Below are positions 1 through 7,684 of a stretch of 64,000 nt of DNA, one piece after another. The notes beneath the pieces are model-generated. The model was given only the letters and a program-made list of their open reading frames with translations. It ran no database searches and was not told where the DNA came from. The position numbers and the translations under genes were made by a program. How positions within the stretch are numbered: position 1 is the first letter of the stretch; the number at the start of each line of letters is the position of its first letter. This DNA is from Treponema peruense (GTDB taxonomy: Bacteria; Spirochaetota; Spirochaetia; Treponematales; Treponemataceae), in contig NZ_CP064936.1 in NCBI RefSeq assembly GCF_016117655.1, positions 310,001 to 374,000 on the forward strand. Direction: 5' to 3'.

Positions 1-387
1 CTGGCAGTCTATCGCCGTAATATAAGTTGAATACTTTTTTTCATCAGTCCCCAAAAACTGTGCAGTAACTTCATCTGCAAAATCAATGTCGCTTCCGTCT
101 TCACTTACAAGCGTCATTCCGCTTAAGTCAGTAACAATTTTTTCAACAAGGTTTCGCGCCGTCGTTGCGTTTTTCATACATACAGAAAAGTTTATATTGC
201 ACGTTACGCGTCTGTCCGGAGCGTCCGCTTCATCATCAATAAATGCTTGTACAGAAACAGGCAGAACAGAAATCACAATCGAATCAATTTCACCTTCCGG
301 ACGCATGTCATTGAAAATCTTTATCTTTTCCGGAACAAACTTTTCAATATGCTTTTTTATAGCCTTGAGTGCTTTAGATGTATTCAT
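1..387 (-). CDS. Phage tail-terminator-like protein (Minor_capsid_3-like), partial
   Basis: Reading frame of 129 codons starting at ATG 387 and leaving the window without a stop. It follows genes resembling Minor_capsid_1 and Minor_capsid_2, and in phages with that order the next gene is a Minor_capsid_3/tail terminator protein that caps the tail tube at the head-tail interface. The visible part is a compact mixed alpha/beta protein starting MNTSKALKAIKKHIEKF with many beta-like stretches. The start lies 14 bp inside the upstream gene with a GGAGAA Shine-Dalgarno, so translation is coupled. The assignment rests mostly on gene order. Confidence 0.6.
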   Translation of the reverse strand, partial: MNTSKALKAIKKHIEKFVPEKIKIFNDMRPEGEIDSIVISVLPVSVQAFIDDEADAPDRRVTCNINFSVCMKNATTARNLVEKIVTDLSGMTLVSEDGSDIDFADEVTAQFLGTDEKKYSTYITAIDCQ

Positions 388-733
388 CTATAAGTTTTCT
401 CCATTTTTTCAAAAATCTTGCCTTTGCCGCCTCAAACCACCGTGAACACGCGTTCGGGTTATCCTGCTTTGAATGGTCAAAATCATCTCCATAATATTGC
501 GCTTTTGCATAAGGTGTGTGCCAGATAACTTTACCGCTTCCCGGAACAGTATTCATAATTCCAGACTTTTTGAGCGTCCCCGTGTAAACAGGAATAAAAT
601 AATTGGAATCCTTGAGCACCTGACTGTCGAGCGCTTTCTGTGCCATTGTTGCATTTTCTGCCACACGTTCCATAATGCGCTTTTCATCAACATCAACTTT
701 AATATTTGAAAAAACAATTCTGCGCTTATTCAT
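374..733 (-). CDS. Phage minor capsid protein 2 (head-tail joining)
   Basis: 119 aa. The layout fits Minor_capsid_2 (PF11114-type, HK97 gp10-like) head-tail joining proteins: an N-terminal helical part, then VYTGTLKKSG (about 49-58), then IWHTPYAKAQYYG (about 70-82), and a basic C-terminus with RWFEAAKARFLKKW. The 'P..TGTL..S' and 'W.TPYA..Q.YG' signatures are typical. ATG overlaps the stop of the preceding gene (ATGA), so it is translationally coupled in the late head operon. It should act at the head-tail connector, where it works with the two neighbouring minor capsid proteins. Confidence 0.8.
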   Translation of the reverse strand: MNKRRIVFSNIKVDVDEKRIMERVAENATMAQKALDSQVLKDSNYFIPVYTGTLKKSGIMNTVPGSGKVIWHTPYAKAQYYGDDFDHSKQDNPNACSRWFEAAKARFLKKWRKLIDEYI

Positions 734-1071
734 ACAAGAGTAGCCTCATAATGGTGTATAACTCCCATTACCTTAAACGGAACAACACTTTGAACAGTGT
801 ACTTTGTGCCGGTCCAGGTAATTCCCATATCAACTTCCGGAACAAAACAAGTGCCGTCAGCCCACTTTGCGCGCCCATCACAAATCAAAAGCATAGAATC
901 AGTAAAAATCTTGCCGCCGTTACCGTCAGAAATAGTCTTTCTTATATTGGTTACCGCAACATTCGCCACATTTTCCGAGACTGGTACTCTGTTCCGATCC
1001 TCGTCATAAGTCCAGCTTTTTTCTGCAAGAACACTATCGCAAAGCCATTTTTCGGGAATAAGTTTTGCCAT
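730..1071 (-). CDS. Phage minor capsid protein 1 (head-tail joining)
   Basis: The start is ATG 1071, overlapping the upstream stop as TAATG, with GGAG upstream; a longer frame to 1113 lacks a better ribosome site. 113 aa. The C-terminal half, with WTGTKYTVQSVVPF and the ending HHYEATLV, matches the Minor_capsid_1 (PF10665-type) pattern in which a short beta domain ends in 'HHYE.. LV'. It is a head-tail adaptor placed between the connector gene and Minor_capsid_2. All head genes here are packed stop-on-start. Confidence 0.8.
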   Translation of the reverse strand: MAKLIPEKWLCDSVLAEKSWTYDEDRNRVPVSENVANVAVTNIRKTISDGNGGKIFTDSMLLICDGRAKWADGTCFVPEVDMGITWTGTKYTVQSVVPFKVMGVIHHYEATLV

Positions 1072-1457
1072 TATCTCACTCCAGGAACATAATCGCAGTA
1101 AAGGCGGAGCCACTTCATTTTCTGCTCGGCAACGCTCTTTGCATTCTTGTCAACAAAAGAATCAAAAACTTTTCCGCCGGTAGAGTAGGAATAAGCGCCA
1201 AGACTTTCAGAAGCAACCGCATTGTCAGCCTTACCGCTTTCAATAAGAGAAGCCTTGTAATCAACTTCACACATCATACAGACCGCGCTGTCAATCCCGT
1301 TTTCTTCACGCTCAAAAACAAGACCGTCAGCAACAAGATTTTTTACAAAAAGAATATTTTCAGTCTTGTAAAGGTCAAAGGAAGCCTCATCCGGAACAAC
1401 AGCCCGCCCCAAAGTAGAAGAGTAGAAAGTATAATTTACATTGTCGAACTGTGCCAA
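1071..1457 (-). CDS. Putative head-tail connector (gp6-like adaptor)
   Basis: 128 aa starting at TTG 1457 (AQFDNVNYTFYSSTL), chosen because AGGAGG lies 7 bases upstream. It is mostly helical and directly follows the major capsid gene and a 31-codon peptide. That is the place of the head-tail connector that docks on the portal in siphophage head operons. There is no motif I can name with certainty, so function comes from position, size and the two recognisable minor capsid genes downstream. A TTG start recurs at 13780 in this prophage. Confidence 0.5.
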   Translation of the reverse strand: MAQFDNVNYTFYSSTLGRAVVPDEASFDLYKTENILFVKNLVADGLVFEREENGIDSAVCMMCEVDYKASLIESGKADNAVASESLGAYSYSTGGKVFDSFVDKNAKSVAEQKMKWLRLYCDYVPGVR

Positions 1458-1474
1458 AATAAGGCCTCCTTTTT

Positions 1475-1570
1475 TTATTTCTTTCCTTTGTCCGATTTGT
1501 CATCAGACTTGGAAGGTCCGTTTGTTTTCGGTTTGCCGGGTACAGAAACCCGACCTATAACTTTCGCCAT
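1475..1570 (-). CDS. Small basic phage peptide (31 aa)
   Basis: ATG 1570 is preceded by AGGAGG at 1578-1583, which overlaps the major-capsid stop codon. The product is 31 aa, rich in Lys, Ser, Pro and Gly (begins MAKVIGRVSVPGKPK), and should be disordered. Tight packing between the capsid and connector genes, and a better ribosome site than most genes here, argue that it is translated. Function unknown; a structural accessory peptide is a guess. Confidence 0.6.
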   Translation of the reverse strand: MAKVIGRVSVPGKPKTNGPSKSDDKSDKGKK

Positions 1571-1582
1571 AGGTCAGCCTCC

Positions 1583-2476
1583 TTACGCTACAGAATGCAG
1601 ATAAATACCCGCAGTCTTGTTTTCGTAAACATCGCAGAGAGCGTAGTTTCTGTAATTGAACTTCCAACCGTCCGCGCTCTGGTTTTCTTCCGGAGAGAAA
1701 ACAGAAGGAACAACGTGTTTCTCAAACTGAATGACTGCCGATTTTTCAACAATCATAAAGTTGATGTTCTGACCGGCGGCAGTTTCAGGATCTGCAGTAG
1801 CCGCGTGTTTTACATAACCGCCCTCGGTCTCTCCGGAAGTAGTACCGTCAAGCTGGTCAATTGCCGTGTAGAATCTTGACTGCGGAACAGTTACAAGACG
1901 GCTTCCGAAATTTGCGATAATTTCACGGCTCTTTGTTGTGTCCATTGCTTCAATCAATCTCTTGATTGTTGGTGTCACAAAAAGAATGCGGCTTTCTTCC
2001 GGAACTTCATCGTCGTCCATTTTGCTCATTGCAGCAGTGATTGCTTTAATTGCATCTTCACCGGTAGCAAGAACACCCTTTGCAGAGTTACCTGCTTTTC
2101 CTGCATACACAGCAAAACGGAAAGCGTCAATTTCAGGAACAACCTTTACACGAATGAATTCAGAAGAAAGGCGTCCGAAAGCAACACCGGCTGTTTCTTC
2201 ATTGTCCATAGCGTCAATCGTAAACGAACGGCCGCGGTCAAAGTTTGCCTTGATAGTTTCGTTGGTAAGCGTAACATCGCCTCCAACGTAACCCGAATTT
2301 CTTGAATAGTCCGCAAGTCCCTGCATAGAGATTTTCGGAACAATAAACTCATTTGCGCCGGCACCGTTTGCGATGTTGGCAGCATTTGAATCAAGAACAG
2401 CACTTTTTGAAGCGTTCTTGTAAACTTCATCAAGAAGCGAAATATACTTCTTGAACAATGCAACTGCATTTCCCAT
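1583..2476 (-). CDS. Major capsid protein
   Basis: 297 aa, starting at ATG 2476 with AGGAG upstream, directly after a GP20-type scaffold gene. The length, the acidic N-terminal helix, the central beta-rich part and the run of small residues near 40-60 (ANIANGAGANEF) fit an HK97-fold major capsid protein of the type paired with GP20 scaffolds in Gram-positive-like siphophages. It forms the icosahedral head shell. Identification is by position (scaffold, capsid, connector, minor capsids) plus overall character rather than a diagnostic motif. Confidence 0.75.
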   Translation of the reverse strand: MGNAVALFKKYISLLDEVYKNASKSAVLDSNAANIANGAGANEFIVPKISMQGLADYSRNSGYVGGDVTLTNETIKANFDRGRSFTIDAMDNEETAGVAFGRLSSEFIRVKVVPEIDAFRFAVYAGKAGNSAKGVLATGEDAIKAITAAMSKMDDDEVPEESRILFVTPTIKRLIEAMDTTKSREIIANFGSRLVTVPQSRFYTAIDQLDGTTSGETEGGYVKHAATADPETAAGQNINFMIVEKSAVIQFEKHVVPSVFSPEENQSADGWKFNYRNYALCDVYENKTAGIYLHSVA

Positions 2477-2488
2477 TTTTTACTCCTG

Positions 2489-3040
2489 TTATTTTAACGG
2501 CGGCAATCCCATAATTTCGCGTGTTCTTGCCACATCGTCATCTTTTCTGTCAGCTCCAGTCTGCGTCATACTCGGTACAGTAGGAGGAGACGGTTTGTTT
2601 TCATCAAGCAAAATGTTCTTCTGGTCCTTAATCAGTCCGCCAAAAATATCGTCAAGACTTTTGCCCTTGCTTTCGTTACCGTTCAGAGCTTCTGCAAGTT
2701 TACCTGCAATAGCGTCTCTCGTAATAGAATTGACAAACTTCTTTTCAGAAAGATAGTCTTTTACTTTTGCCTGTGTTTCCATTTCTGCAATACGTTTTGC
2801 AGAATCCGCTTCCTGTGTTTTTAACTTTTCCGAAAGTTCAGCAATCTGCTTTTGCAAGTCTTCCGGCTTCAATGCTTTGAATGCTTCAAGTTCTTTAGTC
2901 GCGTCTGCAAGATTCTGTTTGAGAGTGTCCCTGTCAGAATACTTTGCTTTTTCGCGTTCAATGTCCTTGCCGCTTTCTTCCTGAATCTTGGCAATAACTT
3001 CTTCAGTAAGTCCAAGACCTGTTAAAAACTCTTTTGTCAT
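2489..3040 (-). CDS. Scaffold protein, phage GP20 family
   Basis: 183 aa. The N-terminus MTKEFLTGLGLTEEVIAKI is typical of phage minor structural protein GP20 (PF06810). It is followed by a long charged coiled coil (about 30-95) and a C-terminal capsid-binding part ending TREIMGLPPLK. This protein guides assembly of the prohead and is lost before DNA packaging. It sits immediately before the major capsid gene. An 87-bp leader with a copy of the AAAAATGACTATA element separates it from the lysis genes, so the head operon may have its own promoter here. Confidence 0.85.
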   Translation of the reverse strand: MTKEFLTGLGLTEEVIAKIQEESGKDIEREKAKYSDRDTLKQNLADATKELEAFKALKPEDLQKQIAELSEKLKTQEADSAKRIAEMETQAKVKDYLSEKKFVNSITRDAIAGKLAEALNGNESKGKSLDDIFGGLIKDQKNILLDENKPSPPTVPSMTQTGADRKDDDVARTREIMGLPPLK

Positions 3041-3127
3041 TTTTCCTTCCTTGAGTTGATTTATAGAGCGCCACTGCAGCGCTTTCGAAGTAAGAAAAGT
3101 TTTGAGCCATTCTCACGGGCTTATATA

Positions 3128-3140
3128 TATAGTCATTTTT
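3128..3140 (-). promoter_or_regulatory. Phage late element, AAAAATGACTATA, copy 6
   Basis: The minus strand reads AAAAATGACTATA. The TGA inside it (3133-3135) is also the stop codon of the lipoprotein gene. The element lies 88 bases before the scaffold start and has the look of a promoter -10 region. See the finding on the repeated element. Confidence 0.65.
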
Positions 3141-3585
3141 GTTTCAAAGAATCAGATTCAGCCAATAAGGAATCTTTACATTGAGTTTGATTCTTAAAAA
3201 TATCAGACATATTCGTATAATTATCGCCATTGTAAGTGCCAGCGCCGCTACCGTTATTATCTTCGCTCTGGTCGCCAGCTTCTTTTCGTATACGCTCAAT
3301 GTCACACTGTAATCGTTCAACTTCACGTTCGTAGCCTGTAAAGAGGTATTCAAGTTTTTCAATTCCGTCTTCAATACTTCTACTTGTTTCGATGAGCTTT
3401 CCAATTCGTTCTCTGCTAGAAGAAGTTGCTCCGTCAAGTGCGTTGACTGTTGCTTCAAGTTTTCCAGCTGTTCGTGAATTTCCGTCGACAATGTCTGTAT
3501 GGGTGATTTCTGTACTTCTGCACCCTGTGCAAAACAAACAGAAGCAAAGAAAAAAAACAGACATAAAACTAATTTTCTTAAACAT
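3133..3585 (-). CDS. Nested lipoprotein, candidate outer-membrane spanin (Rz1-like)
   Basis: 150 aa. ATG 3585 lies 10 bases from a GGGAG Shine-Dalgarno that also serves the overlapping gene starting 5 bases earlier. The N-terminus MFKKISFMSVFFLCFC leads to a lipobox ending FCTGC, so it should be lipidated and carried to the outer membrane. The rest is a helical coiled coil (about 40-105) and a polar tail. It lies almost wholly inside another exported protein in a different frame, directly after the holin, which is how Rz/Rz1 spanin pairs are arranged. One of the two frames could be fortuitous. Confidence 0.55.
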   Translation of the reverse strand: MFKKISFMSVFFLCFCLFCTGCRSTEITHTDIVDGNSRTAGKLEATVNALDGATSSSRERIGKLIETSRSIEDGIEKLEYLFTGYEREVERLQCDIERIRKEAGDQSEDNNGSGAGTYNGDNYTNMSDIFKNQTQCKDSLLAESDSLKQK

Positions 3586-3590
3586 CTCAT
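3144..3590 (-). CDS. Coiled-coil membrane protein, candidate inner-membrane spanin (Rz-like)
   Basis: 148 aa from ATG 3590 (GGGAG at 3596-3600). A start at 3641 is possible and would overlap the holin stop as ATGA. The N-terminal hydrophobic segment ends VCFA and could be a signal anchor or a cleaved signal. A heptad-rich coiled coil runs about 28-108, and a second membrane segment (about 110-135, ITVAALALTMAIIIRIC) follows. It shares nearly its whole length, in another frame, with a lipoprotein gene. Classical i-spanins have only the N-terminal segment, so the C-terminal one is unusual. Confidence 0.55.
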   Translation of the reverse strand: MRCLRKLVLCLFFFFASVCFAQGAEVQKSPIQTLSTEIHEQLENLKQQSTHLTEQLLLAENELESSSKQVEVLKTELKNLNTSLQATNVKLNDYSVTLSVYEKKLATRAKIITVAALALTMAIIIRICLIFLRIKLNVKIPYWLNLIL

Positions 3591-3637
3591 TTTGTCTCCC
3601 TTTTTGTAAAATAATATTTTTGACTTGCGTCTACATT

Positions 3638-3913
3638 TCATTGTTCTCTTTCCTTTTTTCCTGCAACTTTCTGAACAACATTACCGCCAATATAGGCAAT
3701 AAGTTCAGTCCCAAACATAAGCCCAAGCCCCGTAAATCCCTCCGGCAATGAAAAATCCATAAAAACGGCAATTCCCTCAATTACAACAACAAGCGTTGCA
3801 AGAATCCCGCACCAAACAGTCAAAATCCATTTTCTTGACACATACTTTTTCTTTTCTGCGTCAGAAAGACATTCTTCAATTTTCTTGTATTCTTCGTAAG
3901 TCTGCTCTGCCAT
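3638..3913 (-). CDS. Holin-like membrane protein
   Basis: 91 aa: a charged N-terminus (1-27), two hydrophobic segments (about 29-52 and 58-80) and a short basic tail (AGKKEREQ). This is the shape of a class II-type phage holin, which forms lesions in the inner membrane at the set lysis time. Its ATG directly follows the stop of the DUF261 gene (TAAATG), and its own stop overlaps a possible start of the spanin-like gene. Holin next to endolysin and spanins is the normal lysis-cassette order. Confidence 0.7.
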   Translation of the reverse strand: MAEQTYEEYKKIEECLSDAEKKKYVSRKWILTVWCGILATLVVVIEGIAVFMDFSLPEGFTGLGLMFGTELIAYIGGNVVQKVAGKKEREQ

Positions 3914-4363
3914 TTATGCTTCCTTTTTGTGCGGCTTTAAAATACGCTGGGACGCAATCTTCCCGTATTTTGCCGTAAGAGAATTTTCAATCGGCTCAAA
4001 ATCTTTCCGCTGGAAGTGAGACAAAACATTTCCTGTTTTTTTTCGTTCCCACCTTTGAACACAATACTCACCGTCCTTCGTTGCGTAAAAAGCCGCTTCT
4101 TTCCTTACATCCCACTTTACGCCCGTCATCATCTCAAGAAACAATCCCGGGTATTCAACAAAGAAATTGTTATCGTCGTTTCTGTCGTCCGCGTTGTAAT
4201 GAATGTAGCCTCTGTCTACCGCGTCAAACAAAGAATCAAGAACATCAATATGCTTTCCGGAATATTCTTCTGCAATATCAATAAGACAAAGCGCATAACA
4301 CCCCGCTTCTCCCGCTTCCGACAAAAAAGTCTGTATTCCGTTTCTTAATCTAGTTTTTGACAT
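3914..4363 (-). CDS. DUF261-like protein, probable endolysin or peptidase
   Basis: 149 aa, starting at ATG 4363, which lies 19 bp inside the preceding gene (GGAGC upstream). GCYALCLID (about 21-29) and VLSHF (about 112-116), followed by KYGKIASQRIL, resemble the Cys and His blocks of papain-like C39/DUF261 proteins known from spirochaete and other phages. The candidate catalytic Cys is in the first block and the His in the second. Its position between an XhlA-like protein and a holin suggests that it cuts the peptidoglycan peptide. Enzyme activity is inferred. Confidence 0.55.
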   Translation of the reverse strand: MSKTRLRNGIQTFLSEAGEAGCYALCLIDIAEEYSGKHIDVLDSLFDAVDRGYIHYNADDRNDDNNFFVEYPGLFLEMMTGVKWDVRKEAAFYATKDGEYCVQRWERKKTGNVLSHFQRKDFEPIENSLTAKYGKIASQRILKPHKKEA

Positions 4364-4692
4364 TTAGTTGCTCCGTAAAGTCTTTCAATCATTTTGTCCA
4401 GTTTAAGGTTCATATGCTGAACTTCCGTTTTTGTGTCTGCTACCGTCTGTGCCATAGAATCAATCTTCGTAGAAAGCGTCGCAATAGCCGTATTGTGAAC
4501 ATTCACATCATGATACAGCCCCTCAAACTTCACGCGCGTTTTTTCACGTTCTTCTTTGTCACGGCTTTCATTTTCTGCAACACGCTGTTCCATTTTTCCG
4601 AACCTCACCGAAAGACGCGCCATTGTGCCGAGAATTGATATAATGAATCCTGCCACCGCAATGGCACAGGAAATAATCGCAGTAGTACTCAC
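4345..4692 (-). CDS. XhlA-like membrane/coiled-coil lysis protein
   Basis: 115 aa. The start is GTG 4692 with GGGAG six bases upstream; a GTG at 4707 lacks a ribosome site. One N-terminal membrane helix (about 4-25, AIISCAIAVAGFIISIL) is followed by an amphipathic coiled coil (about 30-105). This is the shape of hemolysin XhlA or phage accessory lysis proteins, with the TM end inverted compared with B. subtilis XhlA. It opens the lysis cassette and is preceded by an AAAAATGACTATA element 17 bases before the start. Confidence 0.55.
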   Translation of the reverse strand: MSTTAIISCAIAVAGFIISILGTMARLSVRFGKMEQRVAENESRDKEEREKTRVKFEGLYHDVNVHNTAIATLSTKIDSMAQTVADTKTEVQHMNLKLDKMIERLYGATKCQKLD

Positions 4693-4708
4693 TTGTTTCT
4701 CCCACACT

Positions 4709-4721
4709 TATAGTCATTTTT
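4709..4721 (-). promoter_or_regulatory. Phage late element, AAAAATGACTATA, copy 5
   Basis: Perfect copy on the minus strand, 17 bases before the GTG of the first lysis gene and outside any coding sequence (the preceding gene ends at 4744). It could set a separate start for the lysis cassette. Confidence 0.65.
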
Positions 4722-4743
4722 ACATTGCTGCAAGTTCAGCCTG

Positions 4744-5028
4744 TCACGGCACAATCAAAGCATGTTCCATGCTTCTGTCGTGATATATTTCAGGGTAATT
4801 TGTTACTACTTTATAGTCTGTATCAAAACAATTATTGTCTGACATATACATAAACGGTCTGCCCCAGAGTTCAAGACAGTCTCTTATATCTGAAGCTGCA
4901 AGTTCAAATCCTTCAGGTGCTTTCTGACAAAAAGCGTCAAGTATGACTTTTTTGTCAACAGGTTCATACATTGATACATCTGTATCTTTAAGTTTTACTG
5001 AATCATAAAAAATAATCATTTCAGTCAA
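4744..5028 (-). CDS. Phage protein of unknown function (94 aa)
   Basis: 94 aa soluble protein with many acidic and aromatic residues ([17 protein letters not shown] at the start, ending MEHALIVP). It overlaps the end of the glycosyltransferase-like gene by 8 bp and is the last gene before the lysis cassette. No family recognised. Its tight coupling to the glycosyltransferase-like gene suggests a partner or a fibre-associated protein, but nothing in the sequence shows this. Confidence 0.55.
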   Translation of the reverse strand: MTEMIIFYDSVKLKDTDVSMYEPVDKKVILDAFCQKAPEGFELAASDIRDCLELWGRPFMYMSDNNCFDTDYKVVTNYPEIYHDRSMEHALIVP

Positions 5029-5707
5029 TTCCTTTCATATAGTTTGCATACAAAACAGATGATACATCTTCATTTGATTTTAATTTATTGTAGATTTCTT
5101 CAAACAAAGACTTGTCAAAGTTTGGTTTCTTTTGGAAGTGTACAGTATTGCCTAGATGTGCCACACCCTTAATTTCAAGTGGTGATAAAGTATCAGAAAA
5201 ACAGTCATTCAAAATTATCTCATCTTGAAAAATTGCTCCTGTTTCAATAATAGGCAGATTTTCAAGTTTTTCAGAAGCATTTACGATATTCCCGACATAA
5301 CACAAACTTCTTGTGTAAAATGTTTGACCGTTATCACCTTTGACTGCTTTGCAAGCCAGTTCAGTTGTATTGCTGAATTCTATCGGTGCAAAACAAAATA
5401 CATCGGTATCAAAGAAAAGAAAATCATTGTCTTCCTGCATGGCACGGAATAGATTATATATTCCTGTCCCCGTATAAGAATATGATTGTGTAAGTTTTTT
5501 TGAAAAAGTATCGCTCCAGTCATCAAGAATAAAGTTAAGATTTACTCCATCGAGGTATTGCAGAAGCGTTTCTTTTGTTTCTTCCGTATCGTAATAAATA
5601 TTAAACTGGGTGTCAGGGTTATGAATATGTACAGACAGTATGCTTAAAACTGCATCATAAATCCATTTTTCAGAAATAAAATTGGCAACTGAATAATATA
5701 TTTTCAT
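5021..5707 (-). CDS. Putative GT-A-fold glycosyltransferase
   Basis: 228 aa. The N-terminal strand-helix pattern ([15 protein letters not shown]..) and the DFLFFDTDV motif at about 95-103, with D100 and D102 forming a DxD metal/nucleotide-sugar site, fit GT8/GT-A transferases. A later LGNTVHF stretch resembles the acceptor-side His of that fold. ATG overlaps the stop of the collagen-like fibre gene (ATGA). A late-expressed transferase coupled to a Thr-rich collagen-like fibre could glycosylate the fibre; modification of a host surface sugar is the alternative. Confidence 0.6.
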   Translation of the reverse strand: MKIYYSVANFISEKWIYDAVLSILSVHIHNPDTQFNIYYDTEETKETLLQYLDGVNLNFILDDWSDTFSKKLTQSYSYTGTGIYNLFRAMQEDNDFLFFDTDVFCFAPIEFSNTTELACKAVKGDNGQTFYTRSLCYVGNIVNASEKLENLPIIETGAIFQDEIILNDCFSDTLSPLEIKGVAHLGNTVHFQKKPNFDKSLFEEIYNKLKSNEDVSSVLYANYMKGID

Positions 5708-7095
5708 ATAAATTTTACTCCAACATCAAAGTGATGACTGTTATTATCAAGAGTTTTGTAAACTACTGTTCGTCTAATAGTTTTGTTTGTTGCAGTGGAA
5801 TATACTCCATCTACTGCAATAATATAATTGAACCTTAATTCATAATGTGGACGAAAACCTGATGAGTTTTCTACTTTTGTTAGTTGAATATAATACAAAC
5901 CTATTAACGGACCCTCAAAATGATACGAATCTGGGAAAATATCTTTGATATAATCTGAACCAATTTTTATCGGTCGCATGGCTCGTGTTGTTCCTGAAGG
6001 TATGTAATTGACAAGAATATTTACAAGCTGTTCTGTTGTATAACTACCAGCCGCAATATCAGGTACCTCACCATGAAATTGTGTAACATATTTCCAAAGT
6101 TTGTCCAGTTTCGTCTTGTCTGCTGCACTCATCAATCCTGCTTTTGTAGTAGTGGCTACATCAGTAACACCGGGTACCCCCTGCTTTCCCTGTGGTCCTT
6201 GAGGGCCTGTCGCACCAGTTGCTCCCCGTGGCCCAGTCGCACCTGTCGCACCCTGCTTTCCCTGTGGCCCTTGAGGCCCTGTAGCACCTTTAATTGAATA
6301 AGACGCAGTACAAGTAATACTTACATTTGTTCCGCTTACCGCAGTAACTTTCCAATAACAAATCGAAGAGTTTCCTGCACAAAAATTAAATGCAGTTTCT
6401 CCTACAACCGGTGTTCTGTTGAATTGTGATGTAGTTGCTACAGCGGAACTGTCTTTTGAATAGCTGCCAATAAAGTTAACAGTCAACGCGAGCCCTGTTT
6501 TTCCAGTATCACCTTTCGCGCCAGTAGCGCCTGTTGCTCCTTTCGGTCCCTGCGCACCTGTATCACCTTTCGCACCAGTAGCGCCTTTTGGCCCCTGTGG
6601 CCCTGTCGCGCCAGTTGCTCCACGTGGTCCTGTCGCACCAGTGCTTCCTTTGGAACCGTTTTTAACGCTGAATGTGCTTGTTGTGCCGTCTGTCTTTTTT
6701 ACAGTGATAACGTTCGTACCACCGTCAGCAGTGCTTGCCGTAGTCTGTTCTACAGTCTTTATTCCCACACCTGTTGCTCCTTTCGGTCCCTGTGCACCTG
6801 TTGCTCCACGTGGTCCAGTATCACCTTTCGCGCCAGTAGCGCCTGTTGCTCCTTTCGGTCCCTGCGCACCTGTATCACCTTTCGCGCCTGTAGCACCACG
6901 TGGTCCTGTCGCGCCCTGCTTTCCGTTTCTCACATTAAGCAAAGATTGCTGTCCGTCATGGAAAGTTGCAGTCCACGTGTTTATGCCTCCGCTTTCTGTA
7001 CTTTCCACTGTCTGTTCAAGTCTGATTGTTTTTTCATTGTAAGAGCGCGGGATCAGAAGATTGTCCGCTCCCGCTCCTGATATAACACTTGCCAT
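5704..7095 (-). CDS. Collagen-like phage tail/receptor fibre
   Basis: 463 aa. A short N-terminal domain (1-55, probable virion attachment) is followed by long Gly-X-Y runs (about 58-205 and 268-310) built from units such as [16 protein letters not shown]. Between them are two non-collagenous spacers with beta-strand character. The C-terminal 150 residues are globular and probably form the tip. Such proteins form trimeric fibres. The DNA is highly repetitive, so repeat number may vary between isolates. It is flanked by a small virion-like protein gene and a glycosyltransferase-like gene. Confidence 0.8.
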   Translation of the reverse strand: MASVISGAGADNLLIPRSYNEKTIRLEQTVESTESGGINTWTATFHDGQQSLLNVRNGKQGATGPRGATGAKGDTGAQGPKGATGATGAKGDTGPRGATGAQGPKGATGVGIKTVEQTTASTADGGTNVITVKKTDGTTSTFSVKNGSKGSTGATGPRGATGATGPQGPKGATGAKGDTGAQGPKGATGATGAKGDTGKTGLALTVNFIGSYSKDSSAVATTSQFNRTPVVGETAFNFCAGNSSICYWKVTAVSGTNVSITCTASYSIKGATGPQGPQGKQGATGATGPRGATGATGPQGPQGKQGVPGVTDVATTTKAGLMSAADKTKLDKLWKYVTQFHGEVPDIAAGSYTTEQLVNILVNYIPSGTTRAMRPIKIGSDYIKDIFPDSYHFEGPLIGLYYIQLTKVENSSGFRPHYELRFNYIIAVDGVYSTATNKTIRRTVVYKTLDNNSHHFDVGVKFI

Positions 7096-7098
7096 ACA

Positions 7099-7485
7099 TT
7101 ACCCCACAAAACAAACGTTTATTCCGGTCGCTCCGCTTTTTCCTGCATTAAAATCTATGCAGCGAACACGAATACCGGTTACAGAGTTTGCAATCATCTT
7201 CACGCGTGACGATGTATATGTTGCACTGTCACTTTCTACAGGTGACCAGTACACCGTAGCCCCGTTTGACCCGTTCCCATCCGAACCCAGATTGTCTACA
7301 AGGTTGCCTGTAACTTCGATTGCAAATGTTGCACTTGCCCCAGTCGGAATATTTACAAACACGCTTACAGCTGCAATCCTGTCGGGCGGAGAACACCATA
7401 TGCATTTGCCTGCACCTATGTTTCCTTCATAAGAAATACCTGTCGTTCCGTTTCTGGAACGCGGCGTTACTCTCGAATAGTCCAT
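7099..7485 (-). CDS. Phage protein, probable virion component
   Basis: 128 aa, Gly/Ser/Thr/Val-rich, predicted mostly beta strand (for example AVSVFVNIPTGASATFAIEV). It begins MDYSRVTPRSRNG and ends ATGINVCFVG. The start overlaps the preceding small gene by one base (TAATG), and it is followed 3 bases later by the fibre gene. Character and place suggest a fibre-base or head-decoration protein. No named family recognised. Confidence 0.6.
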   Translation of the reverse strand: MDYSRVTPRSRNGTTGISYEGNIGAGKCIWCSPPDRIAAVSVFVNIPTGASATFAIEVTGNLVDNLGSDGNGSNGATVYWSPVESDSATYTSSRVKMIANSVTGIRVRCIDFNAGKSGATGINVCFVG

Positions 7486-7634
7486 TAACTTTCACCTTCC
7501 TTTTTTTCTGCCGTTGTTTCTGGTTCCGCTTTCTGTGCATTCAGCAAAGCATGAAACAGCTGAACCCCTGTATCTTTCTGCAGAAGATAATTGATAAGCG
7601 CAGAATAGGTCTGCTCATTTATAATTCTGTCCAT
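7485..7634 (-). CDS. Small phage protein (49 aa)
   Basis: Starts at ATG 7634 (MDRIINEQTYSALINYLLQK), with a helical first half and a charged Glu/Lys tail. The stop overlaps the next start (TAATG). The late element ends only six bases before the ATG. With a weak AGGTG as the only ribosome site, the mRNA leader would be very short or absent. It is the first gene of the fibre operon. Function unknown. Confidence 0.6.
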   Translation of the reverse strand: MDRIINEQTYSALINYLLQKDTGVQLFHALLNAQKAEPETTAEKKEGES

Positions 7635-7639
7635 ACACC

Positions 7640-7652
7640 TATAGTCATTTTT
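7640..7652 (-). promoter_or_regulatory. Phage late element, AAAAATGACTATA, copy 4 (divergent pair)
   Basis: Perfect minus-strand copy directly before the fibre operon. It abuts a plus-strand near-copy at 7653-7667, so the two make a back-to-back pair with no gap. Confidence 0.7.
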
Positions 7653-7667
7653 AAAAATTGACTATAA
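7653..7667 (+). promoter_or_regulatory. Plus-strand variant of the late element (AAAAATTGACTATAA)
   Basis: It has one extra T compared with the minus-strand copies and lies 17 bases before the ATG of the only plus-strand gene in the late region. Its association with an oppositely oriented gene supports a promoter role over a role in translation or DNA packaging. Confidence 0.6.
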
Positions 7668-7684
7668 GGGCAGAGGTAAAGCAA

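Noticed and set aside
7658-7684. TTG 7658 as start of the prophage lipoprotein
   Set aside because: It lies inside the promoter-like element, lacks a ribosome site and would put a charged extension before the signal peptide.
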